DNA of 64,000 nucleotides, from NCBI RefSeq assembly GCF_903815225.1, contig NZ_LR813084.1, forward strand, positions 3,080,501-3,144,500. The letters run 5' to 3'. Position 1 is the first letter of the stretch, and each line of letters starts with the position of its first letter. A program made the translations under genes and the position numbers. The notes below the pieces were generated by a model. It searched no databases. It was not told the DNA's origin and worked only from the letters and a program-made list of their open reading frames with translations. This document shows positions 46,137-55,016 of this stretch, piece after piece. The stretch comes from Delftia tsuruhatensis (GTDB taxonomy: Bacteria > Pseudomonadota > Gammaproteobacteria > Burkholderiales > Burkholderiaceae_C).

Positions 46137-47211
46137 AGCGCGCAGGCCCGGTCGCCATGGCGCCGCCCGTGCCTGGTGCATGCTGCTGGCCGCGGCCCTG
46201 CTGCTGGCCATGACGCTGGCCGTCACCTGGGGGCCGGTGGACATGCCGGCCGGCACGGTCTGGCGCATCGCCGGGGGCCGGCTGCTCCAGGCCCTCGGAG
46301 CCGGGAACGCTCCTGCGCTGGAGGGCATCACGCCGCAGCACCAGCAGATCGTCTGGCTGATCCGCATGCCGCGCGTGCTGCTGGCGGCCCTCGTGGGCGC
46401 GGGCCTGGCCGTGGTCGGCGTGATCATGCAGGCCATGGTGCGCAATCCCCTGGCCGACCCTTACCTGCTGGGCGTGTCCTCGGGCGCTTCCGTGGGCGCG
46501 GTCTCCGTGCTGGCCTTCGGGGCGCTGGCCTCGGCCGGCATGTACGCCCTGACCGCCGGCGCTTTCGCGGGTGCACTGATGGCCACCGTGGCCGTCTATG
46601 CACTGGCCCGCGCCCAGGGACGCATCCATGCCACGCGGCTGATCCTGGGGGGCGTGGCCATCGGCTATGTGCTGGCCGGCGTGACCAGCCTGATCACCCT
46701 GTCCTCCGGCCAGCGTGACCTGGCCAACGCCCTGCTGACCTGGACGCTGGGCAGCCTGGCCGGAACGCAATGGGAGGAGCTGGGCATCCCCGCCACCGTG
46801 CTGGTCGCCGGCCTGCTGTGGCTGGCGCTGCAGACGCGCCCGCTCAACGCCCTGCTGGCGGGCGACGAGGCTGCTGCCACACTGGGCGTGGATACGGCGC
46901 GGCTGCGGCGTGCGCTGTTCCTGGCGGTGTCGCTGTTGACGGGCACCATGGTGGCTGTCAGCGGTGCCATCGGCTTCGTGGGCCTGATCGTTCCCCATGC
47001 CGCGCGCATGCTCGTGGGTACGGACCATCGCCGCGTGCTGCCGGTGGCGGCCCTGGCCGGCGCCCTGCTGCTGGTGCTGGTGGACCTGGTGGCGCGCACG
47101 GCCTTCGCTCCCATGGAGCTTCCCGTAGGGGTGATCACCTCGCTGATCGGCGGTCCCTTCTTTGTCTGGATGCTGGTGCGCCAGCCGGTGCAAGGGGAGC
47201 GGCGGCCATGA
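46123..47211 (+). CDS. btuC: ABC transporter permease, FecCD/BtuC family
   Basis: ATG 46123 gives 362 residues with about ten membrane helices. Family landmarks are WLIRMPRVLLAALVGAGLAV, GVIMQAMVRNPLADPYLLGV and SSGASVGAVSVLAFG, followed by LGVDTARLRR and SGAIGFVGLIVPHAARMLVG. The last is the segment that meets the ATPase. FecCD/BtuC permeases import cobalamin or iron complexes delivered by the binding lipoprotein. Its start overlaps btuF and its stop overlaps btuD (ATGA), so all three parts are translationally coupled. Confidence 0.94.
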   Translation: MAGAEARRPGRHGAARAWCMLLAAALLLAMTLAVTWGPVDMPAGTVWRIAGGRLLQALGAGNAPALEGITPQHQQIVWLIRMPRVLLAALVGAGLAVVGVIMQAMVRNPLADPYLLGVSSGASVGAVSVLAFGALASAGMYALTAGAFAGALMATVAVYALARAQGRIHATRLILGGVAIGYVLAGVTSLITLSSGQRDLANALLTWTLGSLAGTQWEELGIPATVLVAGLLWLALQTRPLNALLAGDEAAATLGVDTARLRRALFLAVSLLTGTMVAVSGAIGFVGLIVPHAARMLVGTDHRRVLPVAALAGALLLVLVDLVARTAFAPMELPVGVITSLIGGPFFVWMLVRQPVQGERRP

Positions 47212-47981
47212 TGCTCGAAGCCCGGGATCTTTCCTGGAGCGCCGGCCCCCGGCGTATCGTGGACCAGGTCCACCTGGGCTTGCAGGACGGCGAGTGCCTG
47301 GGACTGATAGGTCCCAACGGCAGCGGCAAGTCCACGCTGCTGCGCATGCTCTACCGCGTTCTGCGGCCGGACATCGGCTGCGTGCTGCTGGAGGGGCGCG
47401 ACATCCAGGACATGACGGCGCGGCAGTTCGCGGCCCAGGCCTCGGTGCTGGCCCAGGAGTCGCCGCACGGTTTCGACTTCACGGTGCGGGAGGCCGTCTT
47501 GATGGGCCGCATCCCTCACCAGTCCCCCTGGGCCGGAGACAGCGTGCAGGACCTGGCCTGCATGCGCCAGGCACTGGCCCAGGTGGGCGCATCGTCCCTC
47601 GAGGAGCGCAGTTTCTCCAGCCTCTCCGGTGGCGAGAAGCAGCGCGTGCTCGTGGCCCGGGCATTGGCCCAGCAGCCACGGCTGCTGCTGCTGGACGAGC
47701 CCACCAATCACCTGGACATACGCCACCAGCTGGAGCTGATGGCCCTGGTGCGCAGGCAAAGGGTCAGCAGCATCGTTGCCCTGCACGATCTCAACATCGC
47801 AGCCCATTACTGCGACCGCCTCCATCTCATGGAGCATGGCCGCATCGTCGCCCAGGGCACACCAGCCCAGGTGTTGACGCCGGCCACCATTCGCCAGGTC
47901 TACGGCGTGGCGGCCGAGGTGGACATCCACGCGGCCACGGGCCGCCTGCGCATCAGCTTCATTCCCGATGAAAACCTCTGA
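47208..47981 (+). CDS. btuD: ABC transporter ATP-binding protein (BtuD-like)
   Basis: This 257-residue ATPase has Walker A GPNGSGKSTLLR (about residues 35-46) and a Q-loop (VLAQESPHGFDFTVREAVLM). The signature SLSGGEKQRVLVARALAQQP and the Walker B LLLLDEPTNHLDIRHQ follow, with the switch His in VALHDLNIA. It matches the FepC/BtuD class that energises FecCD-type permeases. It starts in the stop codon of the permease gene and overlaps the next gene by 14 bases. Confidence 0.95.
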   Translation: MMLEARDLSWSAGPRRIVDQVHLGLQDGECLGLIGPNGSGKSTLLRMLYRVLRPDIGCVLLEGRDIQDMTARQFAAQASVLAQESPHGFDFTVREAVLMGRIPHQSPWAGDSVQDLACMRQALAQVGASSLEERSFSSLSGGEKQRVLVARALAQQPRLLLLDEPTNHLDIRHQLELMALVRRQRVSSIVALHDLNIAAHYCDRLHLMEHGRIVAQGTPAQVLTPATIRQVYGVAAEVDIHAATGRLRISFIPDENL

Positions 47982-48792
47982 CGCCTTCCCGGCTCCCTCC
48001 TGCTCAGGTCTTCCCGATGCCGTGGTCGTGCTCGGTCGCGGCGGCACCGGTGCCGCGTCCCGGCAAAGCCTGACCGACCTGGCCGAGGCACTGCGCGACA
48101 TGCTCGAGCCCGCCTGCCAGGTGGTCGCGGCCTTCGTGGACAAGGCATCGCCCTCGCTGCCCGAGGCCCTGCAGCAATGCCTGCCGGCGCGCTGCATCGT
48201 CGTGCTGCCGCTGTTCTCGCCCGACGAGCCGGCCTTGCTGCGCTGGCTGCACAAGCTGGCCATGCGCTGGCGTTCGGCACAGCAGGAACAGGGCACCCAG
48301 GTGAGATTCGCCGATCCCCTGCTGGGCGCATCCGCCATGCCGGCCCTGCTGCTGGCCCAGATCACCGGGGCCATGCGGATTTCCGACATCGCCGACACCG
48401 CGGGAGACAACTGGCAGCATGACCCCCACGCCTGGTCCCAGGTGCCGGAACACCAGCACCATGCACTGGTCTGCACCGGGCCGCGCTGCACGGCGTTGGG
48501 CGCCGTGGATGTCTGGCACAGCCTGGGCGATGCGGTGCAGGCCAGCAGCACACTGCGCGGCCGGTTGCGCCTGCTCCAGACCAGCTGCCAGTACCCCTGC
48601 AATCAGGGGCCACTGGCCATCGTCTACCCGGAGGGTGTCTGGTACGGTCGCCTGACGGCCGGCAATGCGGGCCCGGTGATCGAGTCGCATGTGCTCCAGC
48701 GCCGGGTTTGCCGGACGCACCATGTGCATGGGCCCGTCGAGCTTTCGCCGCAGGATCTCAGGGCCGGGCCTGCTCCAGCCGAGCCAGCCTGA
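47968..48792 (+). CDS. CbiX-like chelatase domain fused to a [2Fe-2S] thioredoxin-like ferredoxin
   Basis: The 274-residue product starts inside the end of btuD. Residues about 15-130 match the CbiX/sirohydrochlorin cobaltochelatase fold (DAVVVLGRGGTGAASRQSL, CQVVAAFVDKASPSLPEALQ, CIVVLPLFSPDEPALLRWLH). The GRG form replaces the GHG of many chelatases. Residues about 165-245 are a thioredoxin-like ferredoxin with four cysteines: VCTGPRC and SCQYPCNQGPLAIVYPEGVW. CbiX-ferredoxin proteins are tied to corrin ring synthesis or remodelling. At the end of a riboswitch-controlled uptake operon it may act on imported corrinoids or metal state, which is inference. Confidence 0.85.
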   Translation: MKTSDAFPAPSCSGLPDAVVVLGRGGTGAASRQSLTDLAEALRDMLEPACQVVAAFVDKASPSLPEALQQCLPARCIVVLPLFSPDEPALLRWLHKLAMRWRSAQQEQGTQVRFADPLLGASAMPALLLAQITGAMRISDIADTAGDNWQHDPHAWSQVPEHQHHALVCTGPRCTALGAVDVWHSLGDAVQASSTLRGRLRLLQTSCQYPCNQGPLAIVYPEGVWYGRLTAGNAGPVIESHVLQRRVCRTHHVHGPVELSPQDLRAGPAPAEPA

Positions 48793-49672
48793 TTGCCACG
48801 AAGTCCTTCAGCGCCCGCACCAGGGGCGTGAACTGCCTGCGCGTGGGAGCCACCAGGAACAGCGGCACCTGCTCGGTCGTCCATTCCGTGCACAGCGCCT
48901 GCAGGCGCCCCATTGCCAGATCCTCGGCCACGTCGAAATAGGACTTGTAGGCGATACCCCGGCCGGCGACGGCCCAGCGCCGCACGGCGTCGCCGTCGTT
49001 GGCGATGTTGCGGCCTCGCACGCGCACCTGGACCGCAGCCGGCTGCCCTTGCTGCCAGAAGCTCCAGCGATCGTGCACTTCCTCGCCCAGCATGAAGCAC
49101 AGGCAGTCATGAGCGTCCAGGTCATGGGGCGTGCGAGGAGTGCCCCGGGCCTGCAGGTACGAAGGGGCCGCGCACAGCACGCGCCGGTGCGTCAGCGACA
49201 GCGGCAGTGCCACCAGGCTCGAATCCTGGGGCCTGCCATAGCGGAACGCCGCGTCCACGGGATCGCTGTAGACGTTGGCGGCACGGTCGGAGAGGTGCAG
49301 GCGCAGGTCCACCCCCGGGTGCTGCTGCTGGAACGCATCCAGCCAGGGCATGAGCACATTGCGCCCCAGGTCCGACGGCGCGGCCAGTTGCAGGGTGCCC
49401 CGCCATGCGGCCTGTCCCCCGGCGAGCTGGTCGCGCGCCTGCCACAGGCTGGCCAGCGCCGGGCGGCATTGCTCCAGGAACAGCTCACCCTCCTGCGTCA
49501 GGCGCAGGCTGCGCGTGGAGCGCACGAACAGCGCCACGCCCAGTTCCGCCTCCAGCCGCTTGAGGGCGGCACTGGCCGCCGCCGGCGTCAGGTCCAGCGC
49601 GCGTGCCGCAGCCGACAGGCTGCCGCTGTCGGCCGTTCGTACGAAGATATCCAGGTCTTGCAGGCTTTTCAT
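48758..49672 (-). CDS. LysR family transcriptional regulator
   Basis: ATG 49672 (MKSLQDLDIFVRTADSGSL) gives 304 residues; the frame is open upstream but lacks the family start. The helix-turn-helix is SLSAAARALDLTPAAASAALKR, followed by LEAELGVALFVRSTRSLRLT. It then has an effector domain of the CrgA/DsdC-like group (RGTLQLAAPSDLGRNVLMPW, GIAYKSYFDVAEDL). Its 3' end overlaps the CbiX-ferredoxin gene by 35 bases on the opposite strand. It is divergent from the serine hydrolase gene with 133 bases between starts, so that gene is its likely target. The inducer is unknown. Confidence 0.93.
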   Translation of the reverse strand: MKSLQDLDIFVRTADSGSLSAAARALDLTPAAASAALKRLEAELGVALFVRSTRSLRLTQEGELFLEQCRPALASLWQARDQLAGGQAAWRGTLQLAAPSDLGRNVLMPWLDAFQQQHPGVDLRLHLSDRAANVYSDPVDAAFRYGRPQDSSLVALPLSLTHRRVLCAAPSYLQARGTPRTPHDLDAHDCLCFMLGEEVHDRWSFWQQGQPAAVQVRVRGRNIANDGDAVRRWAVAGRGIAYKSYFDVAEDLAMGRLQALCTEWTTEQVPLFLVAPTRRQFTPLVRALKDFVAIRLARLEQARP

Positions 49673-49805
49673 CGGATTCGATGGAGACAGGACCGTGGTC
49701 GGCGACAGCGGATTGCCGCATTCCGTGTGCTCGGTTCCTGTAAGGGTTTTCAAAAGGCATTCCCCAGGCCCGAAGGCCGTGGGCAACCGTAGTATCGTTG
49801 CCGCC

Positions 49806-51128
49806 ATGCAGCTCAAACACTTGATGGCCGCCGTGGCCTGCTCGCTGGAACTGGCCTGCGCCATGGCGGGCCCTACCGTGCGACCCGCCACCTATCCCGA
49901 TGCCGATGCCAGCGATCCCGCCCGACTGGGCTGGATGGTGGGCTCTCCCCCACCCCCGGACCGCGTGCTGCGGTTCGAGGACGGCTCCTACTTCCAGTTC
50001 CCCGCCATGCGCTGGAGCGTCTCGCACTTTCGCCAGCTCATGCCCACGGTGAACGTGTCGCGTGGGCTGGGGCCGGCGGCACCTTTGCCGCAGGCCCTGC
50101 GCGAAGACATCGACGAGTTGCGCTTCACCCCGCTGGGCGCGAGCCAGACCATGACCTGGCGCGACTCCCTCAAGGCCAACTACACCGATGGCATCGTGGT
50201 GCTGCACAAGGGCAGCGTGGTCTACGAGCGCTACTTCGGCGTGCTCAAGCCCCAGGGGCAGCACGGCGCCATGTCCGTGACCAAGTCCTTCATCGGCACG
50301 CTGGCGGCCGTGCTGGCAGCCGAAGGGCGACTGGATCCCTCGCGCCGCGTGGCCGAGTACGTTCCCGAGCTGTCGGCCTCGGCCTTCGGCAGCGCGACGG
50401 TACGCCAGCTCATGGACATGACCACGGGCATACGTTTCAGCGAGGACTACGCGGACCCGCAGGCCGAGGTCTGGGCCCATGCCGCGGCCGGCAACCCGCT
50501 TCCCAAGCCCAGCGACTACACGGGACCGCGCAGCTACTACGAGTTCCTGCAGACCGTGAAGCCCGAGGGTGTCCATGGCAAGGCCTTCGGCTACCGCACG
50601 GCCAACACCGATGCCCTGGGCTGGGTGCTGGCGCGTGCCAGCGGCCAATCGGTGGCCGATCTGCTGTCCGAGCGCATCTGGAGTCGCCTGGGCGCCGAGC
50701 AGGATGCCTATATGTCGGTGGACTCCCTGGGCACGCCGTTCGCGGGCGGTGGCCTGAGCCTGGGCCTGCGCGACCTGGCGCGCTTTGGCGAAATGGTCCG
50801 CAACCGTGGCCAGTTCAATGGCCAGCAGGTCATCCCTGCCGCCGCCGTGGACGACATCCGCCGCGGCGTCGATCCTGCCGCCTTCGCCAAGGCCGGCTAC
50901 AGATTGCTGCCGGGCTGGACCTACCGCAACATGTGGTGGATCACGCACAACGCCCATGGCGCCTTCGCCGCGCGCGGGGTGCACGGGCAGACCCTCTACA
51001 TCGACCCCAAGGCCCAGATGGTGATCGCGCGCTTTGCCTCGCACCCGGTGGCGGGCAATGCGGCCAATGATCCGACCACGCTGCCGGCCTACGAGGCGCT
51101 CGGCCGGCAACTGGCCGGCGAGCGCTGA
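49806..51128 (+). CDS. Serine hydrolase, beta-lactamase/6-aminohexanoate-dimer-hydrolase type
   Basis: From ATG 49806 the protein has 440 residues with a short hydrophobic N-terminus (LMAAVACSLELACAMAG), probably an export signal. The nucleophile lies in MSVTKSFIG (Ser-x-x-Lys). The Tyr motif is GYRTANTDALGWVLARAS, and the third box may be GVHGQTLYIDP. DGIVVLHKGSVVYERYFG and DMTTGIRFSEDY are typical of the class C-like hydrolase group that includes NylB. Such enzymes cleave amides, esters or peptides, and annotation as a beta-lactamase in the resistance sense is not justified. It stands alone beside a divergent LysR gene. No ribosome-binding site is evident. Confidence 0.9.
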   Translation: MQLKHLMAAVACSLELACAMAGPTVRPATYPDADASDPARLGWMVGSPPPPDRVLRFEDGSYFQFPAMRWSVSHFRQLMPTVNVSRGLGPAAPLPQALREDIDELRFTPLGASQTMTWRDSLKANYTDGIVVLHKGSVVYERYFGVLKPQGQHGAMSVTKSFIGTLAAVLAAEGRLDPSRRVAEYVPELSASAFGSATVRQLMDMTTGIRFSEDYADPQAEVWAHAAAGNPLPKPSDYTGPRSYYEFLQTVKPEGVHGKAFGYRTANTDALGWVLARASGQSVADLLSERIWSRLGAEQDAYMSVDSLGTPFAGGGLSLGLRDLARFGEMVRNRGQFNGQQVIPAAAVDDIRRGVDPAAFAKAGYRLLPGWTYRNMWWITHNAHGAFAARGVHGQTLYIDPKAQMVIARFASHPVAGNAANDPTTLPAYEALGRQLAGER

Positions 51129-51188
51129 GAGTCGGGCCTCCAGCACACGGCGCGCTGCCGGTTCCCCGCGCCTGACGTGCGCAGCCCG

Positions 51189-52172
51189 CTAACCCCGCCG
51201 ATCCCTGAGGCGCGTCATGGAGCGGCGTGCCGCCGAAAGGCTGGTGCGCCGGCCAGCCGGCAGCAAGGCGGCAGCCTCGGACGCCGAAGCGCCCGATGCC
51301 AGGCGCTGCTGCGCCTCCAGCAGGCTCTTGAGATCGGCCGCCCGTTCCTGTGCCAGGGCAGCGGCGTTGCGCGCCGTCTGCAGCTGGGTGTGCAGATCCA
51401 GCTGCTCCTGCTCGCTGCGCTCATGGCGTCCCTGCAATTCCAGGTAGCGTGCCTCTGCCTTGCGTTCCTGATCTAGCGCCGCCTTGCGCGCCGCGGCCAG
51501 CTCCTGGCGTGCCCGGTCCACCTCGTTGAGCATGTGTCGTTCGTTGCCTGCGTACTGCTCCGCCAGGCGCTGGCGCTCCTGCGAGGCGGCCTGCATCTCC
51601 TCCCCATGCTTTTGTTGCAGCGCCTCGCGCTGGCGCGCGGCTTCGGCCAGCGCGTCGTGCATTTCCTCCAGGCGTGCGTCGCGGTCCTGCAACTGCTGCT
51701 GCATCTCGTCGAGCCGGCGCGAAAGGTCCTGCGACTGGGCCTGGGCCACTTGCAACGCCTGGTCCATGGCGTCTTTTTGCGCCTGCATGGCGGCTTCTCG
51801 CCGCGCCATCTGCTCTTGCTGCTGCTCCAGCTCGGCCTGGGCTTGCTGCGCGGCCTGCTCGCGTGATTGCAGCGCTGCACGGGCCGCTTCCATGGCCTCC
51901 TGCTGTGCCGTCTCCCAAAGCTGCTGCGCCAGGCGCTGCACGGGGTCAGGCACGGAGGACGGAGGTGCCTCGCCCTGCCCGGCTGCCACGCCCAGGCGCT
52001 GGCCCAGCGTTGCAAACCAGGACTCCAGCATGGGGCTGACGGTATTGGGCGAGCCCCTGCCGATCTGCTGGCGCACGCGCTCGATGGTCGGCCGCAGACC
52101 TTGCGCAATCAATACGTCTGCGGCGGCCCAGACATCGGCTTCCTGCACGCCACGGGTGGTTGTTTTCTGCAT
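51189..52172 (-). CDS. KfrA-like DNA-binding protein with long coiled coil
   Basis: ATG 52172 (MQKTTTRGVQEADVWAAAD) gives 327 residues. The first 60 residues form the KfrA N-terminal DNA-binding domain (ADVLIAQGLRPTIERVRQQI, GRGSPNTVSPMLESWF). Residues about 75-295 are an uninterrupted coiled coil rich in Gln, Glu, Ala and Arg. A basic Ser/Arg tail follows (RTSLSAARRSMTRLRDRRG). KfrA proteins bind palindromes in their own promoters and build filament-like nucleoprotein structures on plasmids; chromosomal copies are common in Burkholderiales. It is divergent from a tyrosine recombinase across 250 AT-rich bases that contain strong palindromes, so autoregulation and control of the recombinase are likely. 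Confidence 0.88.
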   Translation of the reverse strand: MQKTTTRGVQEADVWAAADVLIAQGLRPTIERVRQQIGRGSPNTVSPMLESWFATLGQRLGVAAGQGEAPPSSVPDPVQRLAQQLWETAQQEAMEAARAALQSREQAAQQAQAELEQQQEQMARREAAMQAQKDAMDQALQVAQAQSQDLSRRLDEMQQQLQDRDARLEEMHDALAEAARQREALQQKHGEEMQAASQERQRLAEQYAGNERHMLNEVDRARQELAAARKAALDQERKAEARYLELQGRHERSEQEQLDLHTQLQTARNAAALAQERAADLKSLLEAQQRLASGASASEAAALLPAGRRTSLSAARRSMTRLRDRRG

Positions 52173-52199
52173 ATCTTGAACAGTCCGGCTTTTTACCAA

Positions 52200-52218
52200 C
52201 GATAAGAGATTGTTATCG
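52200..52218. promoter_or_regulatory. Palindrome CGATAA-7-TTATCG, candidate KfrA operator
   Basis: Two perfect six-base arms flank gagattg, 27 bases upstream of the KfrA-like start. The position suits repression of that gene. Confidence 0.55.
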
Positions 52219-52246
52219 TGAGTTATTTGATATAAACGTAACACAT

Positions 52247-52277
52247 CATATGTATCATGTATTAAATAATACATATG
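52247..52277. promoter_or_regulatory. Nested palindromes in the KfrA-integrase spacer
   Basis: CATATGTAT and ATACATATG are perfect nine-base arms 13 bases apart. Inside them ATGTATT and AATACAT (52257-52263, 52268-52274) make a second hairpin with a four-base loop that shares the right arm. The block is strongly AT-rich against a GC-rich genome and lies midway between the divergent genes. Confidence 0.65.
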
Positions 52278-52422
52278 AAAATTTCTTACAGAACAGATAT
52301 GGACATTACACGGCTTTGGCGGCACCCGAGCCGCCTTGTCACCCAAAAACGGATGCCATGCCCCTTGGACAGAAGAAAGGTGGCAGCCCGGTATCCCTGC
52401 CGTCGCGAGAGACAATCGGGGG

Positions 52423-53577
52423 ATGCGCCAAGGTCCTCCTCTCCTGCCCCCCCTCCCCTCCATCGCGGATGAGACTCGAACAGGCGATGCCGCACTCACG
52501 CATGGGCTGGAGCCTGCCGCCCGGCAGGCCGTGCGCGAGCTGCTGCGCGAGGGCGAGTCCACCAACACGCGCAACAGCTACCAGAGCGCCATGCGCTATT
52601 GGTCAGCCTGGCATGCGCTGCGGTTCGGGCGGCAGATGAAGTTGCCCGTGGATGTGGCCTGTGTGCTGCAATTCATCATCGACCATGCCCAACGCCAGAC
52701 CGGAGCAGGACTGGCCAGCGAGATGCCGGTGCACATGGACCACGCGCTGGTCGAGGCGGGATACAAGGCCAGGCCGGGCGCGCTCTCGCACGGCACGCTG
52801 GTCCACCGGGTGGCCGTGCTGTCCAAGGCGCACCAGGTCCATGGTCTGGCCAACCCCTGCCAGGACGGCGCGGTGCGCGAGCTGATGTCCCGCACGCGCA
52901 AGGCCTATGCGCGCCGCGGCGAGAGGCCGGCGAAAAAGGATGCACTGACGCGGGAGCTGCTGGAGCGGTTGCTGGACACCTGCGACGACAGCCTGCGAGG
53001 CATGCGGGACCGGGCCCTGCTGCTGTTCGCCTGGGCCAGCGGCGGGCGCCGGCGCTCGGAAGTGGCCACCGCCGACATGCGCCACCTGCGCGCCGTGGGA
53101 CCCGGGGAATACATCTACACCCTTGCCCACTCGAAGACCAACCAGTCCGGCAGGGAGGCGCCCGAAAACCACAAGCCCCTCACGGGACGCGCCGCCCAGG
53201 CGCTAGCGCAATGGCTGCATGCGGCGCGCATCGAGGAAGGCCCTCTTTTCCGGCGTATCCGCAAGGGCGGCCATGTGGGCGAGCCGCTGTCGCCCGCGGC
53301 CGTGCGGGACATCGTCCGCCAGCGCTGCGCACTGGCCGGCGTGCAGGGTGATTTCTCTGCGCATTCGCTGCGCTCCGGCTTCGTGACCGAGGCCGGGCGC
53401 CAGAACGTGCCACTGTCCGACACCATGGCACTGACCGGCCATCACAGCGTCAACACCGTGCTGGGCTACTTCCGCGCGGACTCGGCGCTCAGCAACCGCG
53501 CGGCCCGGCTGCTCGACGATGGCGGGGATGGCCCGGATGCCGCTGCCCCGTCGGGCGGCGACGGACCGCGGCGCTGA
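52423..53577 (+). CDS. Tyrosine recombinase/integrase
   Basis: ATG 52423 gives 384 residues, with a purine-rich gagagac 15 bases upstream. An N-terminal SAM-like core-binding domain (about 40-170; ESTNTRNSYQSAMRYWSAWH) precedes the catalytic domain. Catalytic residues are visible: Arg in ASGGRRRSEVA, Lys in LAHSKTNQSG, His-x-x-Arg in SAHSLRSGFVTEAG, His in LTGHHSVNTV and the nucleophile Tyr in LGYFRADSA. It would cut and rejoin DNA at short sites. No second mobile gene, tRNA target or att repeat is visible, so it looks like a resident recombinase paired with the KfrA-like gene rather than an active island. Its stop lies three bases from the converging bioB stop. Confidence 0.92.
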   Translation: MRQGPPLLPPLPSIADETRTGDAALTHGLEPAARQAVRELLREGESTNTRNSYQSAMRYWSAWHALRFGRQMKLPVDVACVLQFIIDHAQRQTGAGLASEMPVHMDHALVEAGYKARPGALSHGTLVHRVAVLSKAHQVHGLANPCQDGAVRELMSRTRKAYARRGERPAKKDALTRELLERLLDTCDDSLRGMRDRALLLFAWASGGRRRSEVATADMRHLRAVGPGEYIYTLAHSKTNQSGREAPENHKPLTGRAAQALAQWLHAARIEEGPLFRRIRKGGHVGEPLSPAAVRDIVRQRCALAGVQGDFSAHSLRSGFVTEAGRQNVPLSDTMALTGHHSVNTVLGYFRADSALSNRAARLLDDGGDGPDAAAPSGGDGPRR

Positions 53578-53580
53578 TGC

Positions 53581-54645
53581 TCACTCCTGCGACACCGAGG
53601 TGCGCGTGCCGTTGAGGCCGAGCTTGCGCAGCAGCATCGTGTCGGCCTCCACGTCGGGATTGCCGGTGACCAGCAGCTTGTCGCCGTAGAAGATGGAGTT
53701 GGCGCCGGCCATGAAGCACAGGGCCTGGACGGCCTCGCCCAGCTGCTGGCGCCCCGCCGACAGGCGCACGCGTGCCGTGGGCATGGTGATGCGGGCCACG
53801 GCGATCACGCGCACGAAGTCCAGGGGATCGACGGGATCGCTGTCCGCCAGCGGGGTTCCGGGCACGCGTACCAGACTGTTGATGGGCACGGATTCGGGAT
53901 GCGGGTTGAGGTTGGCGAGCTGTGCGATCAGCCCCGCTCGATGCACAGGCGCCTCGCCCATGCCGATGATGCCGCCGCAGCATACGCTGATGCCGGCGCC
54001 GCGCACCGCCTTGAGAGTGTCCAGCCGATCCTGGTACTGGCGTGTGCTGACCACATCCTGGTAGTACTCGGGGGCCGTATCCAGGTTGTGGTTGTAGTAG
54101 TCCAGGCCCGCCTCGCGCAGCGATTGCGCCTGATGGGGCTGGAGCATGCCCAACGTGGCGCAGGTCTGCATGCCGAGGCCCTTCACTGCACCAATCAGCT
54201 CGTTCATCTTCTCGATGTCACGATCCTTGGGCGCGCGCCAGGCCGCACCCATGCAAAAACGGGTGGCGCCGGCATCCTTGGCGGCCTGCGCGGCGCGCCT
54301 GACCTCGTCCACGCTCATCAGTTTCTCGGCCTTGACGCCAGTATCGAATTCCGCGGCCTGCGGACAGTAGCCGCAGTTTTCGGGGCAGCCGCCGGTCTTG
54401 ACGGACAGCAGCGTGGCCAGTTCGATGTCCCCCGCCGGCCAGTGCTCGCGGTGCACGCTCTGGGCCTGGAACATCAGGTCCATGAAGGGCTTGTCCAGCA
54501 GTTCCTGGATGGCTTCCACGCTCCAGGCCCCCTCGAAGGGCAAGCGGTCGCCTTGCGCGGGGCGGGCATGCCACTGCACGGGGCTGCCTGCGGAAGGCGC
54601 GGCATTGATGGCGGAGGTCGTCGGGGCGGTGCTGCAGGCGGTCAT
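53581..54645 (-). CDS. bioB: Biotin synthase
   Basis: ATG 54645 follows GAGGAG on the minus strand and gives 354 residues. The radical SAM cluster cysteines are in [12 protein letters not shown]. Other landmarks are [19 protein letters not shown]-like [11 protein letters not shown], and the auxiliary [2Fe-2S] ligand region near the C-terminus ([20 protein letters not shown]). It inserts sulphur into dethiobiotin in the last step of biotin synthesis. No other bio gene is present here, so the pathway is split. The first 30 residues (rich in Thr, Ala and Ser) extend beyond the family core. Confidence 0.97.
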   Translation of the reverse strand: MTACSTAPTTSAINAAPSAGSPVQWHARPAQGDRLPFEGAWSVEAIQELLDKPFMDLMFQAQSVHREHWPAGDIELATLLSVKTGGCPENCGYCPQAAEFDTGVKAEKLMSVDEVRRAAQAAKDAGATRFCMGAAWRAPKDRDIEKMNELIGAVKGLGMQTCATLGMLQPHQAQSLREAGLDYYNHNLDTAPEYYQDVVSTRQYQDRLDTLKAVRGAGISVCCGGIIGMGEAPVHRAGLIAQLANLNPHPESVPINSLVRVPGTPLADSDPVDPLDFVRVIAVARITMPTARVRLSAGRQQLGEAVQALCFMAGANSIFYGDKLLVTGNPDVEADTMLLRKLGLNGTRTSVSQE

Positions 54646-55016
54646 CAAAAACTCCTCTGTGGGTCTGCTTTTTTCATTCTGATGAGCAAAAACCCATCGG
54701 GAAAGGAAAAAGCCGCTTCCATGGAAAAAATAGTTGGCCGTTTCTTGGTTGCTGCAAAAAGAGCAAATTTCGCTTATTTTTGAGCGACGTTGCTCGTGTT
54801 TTGGCAGATGTTCGGCGCATCGATCTGATCATGCAGTCAGCGCGCAGGCAACGGCGTCCAACGTCGTCCAATTGTGTGCTCGGGGGGTGGAAAAACACGC
54901 ATCCAAGGAGCGGCGTCGATTCCCAATCCCTGCCAGATACCTCTCCAAAACGACCACAATGGATGCCTGCCGCCACTGGCCCGGCGTTTTTCAGCCGGCC
55001 TCCTTCCTCTATTCCC
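54646..55016. other. Spacer between bioB and the UvrD-like helicase gene
   Basis: This 371-base divergent region must hold promoters for both genes. The bioB-proximal part (54,650-54,790) is relatively AT-rich, with A- and T-runs suited to -10 elements. No BirA-type palindrome or RNA structure stood out. A 20-codon frame at 54,721 lacks a ribosome-binding site and was not called. Confidence 0.5.

Noticed and set aside
49806-51128. Beta-lactam resistance gene
   Set aside because: The Ser-x-x-Lys fold is shared by many amidases and esterases. The motifs are closer to the 6-aminohexanoate hydrolase group and nothing specific to beta-lactamases is seen.
51189-53577. Integrated plasmid or genomic island based on KfrA-like and integrase genes
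   Set aside because: There is no replication, partition or transfer gene, no tRNA and no flanking direct repeat, and the base composition of the coding parts matches the surroundings.
54721-54783. 20-codon frame upstream of bioB
   Set aside because: No ribosome-binding site and no relation to the neighbours; likely chance in an AT-rich promoter stretch.
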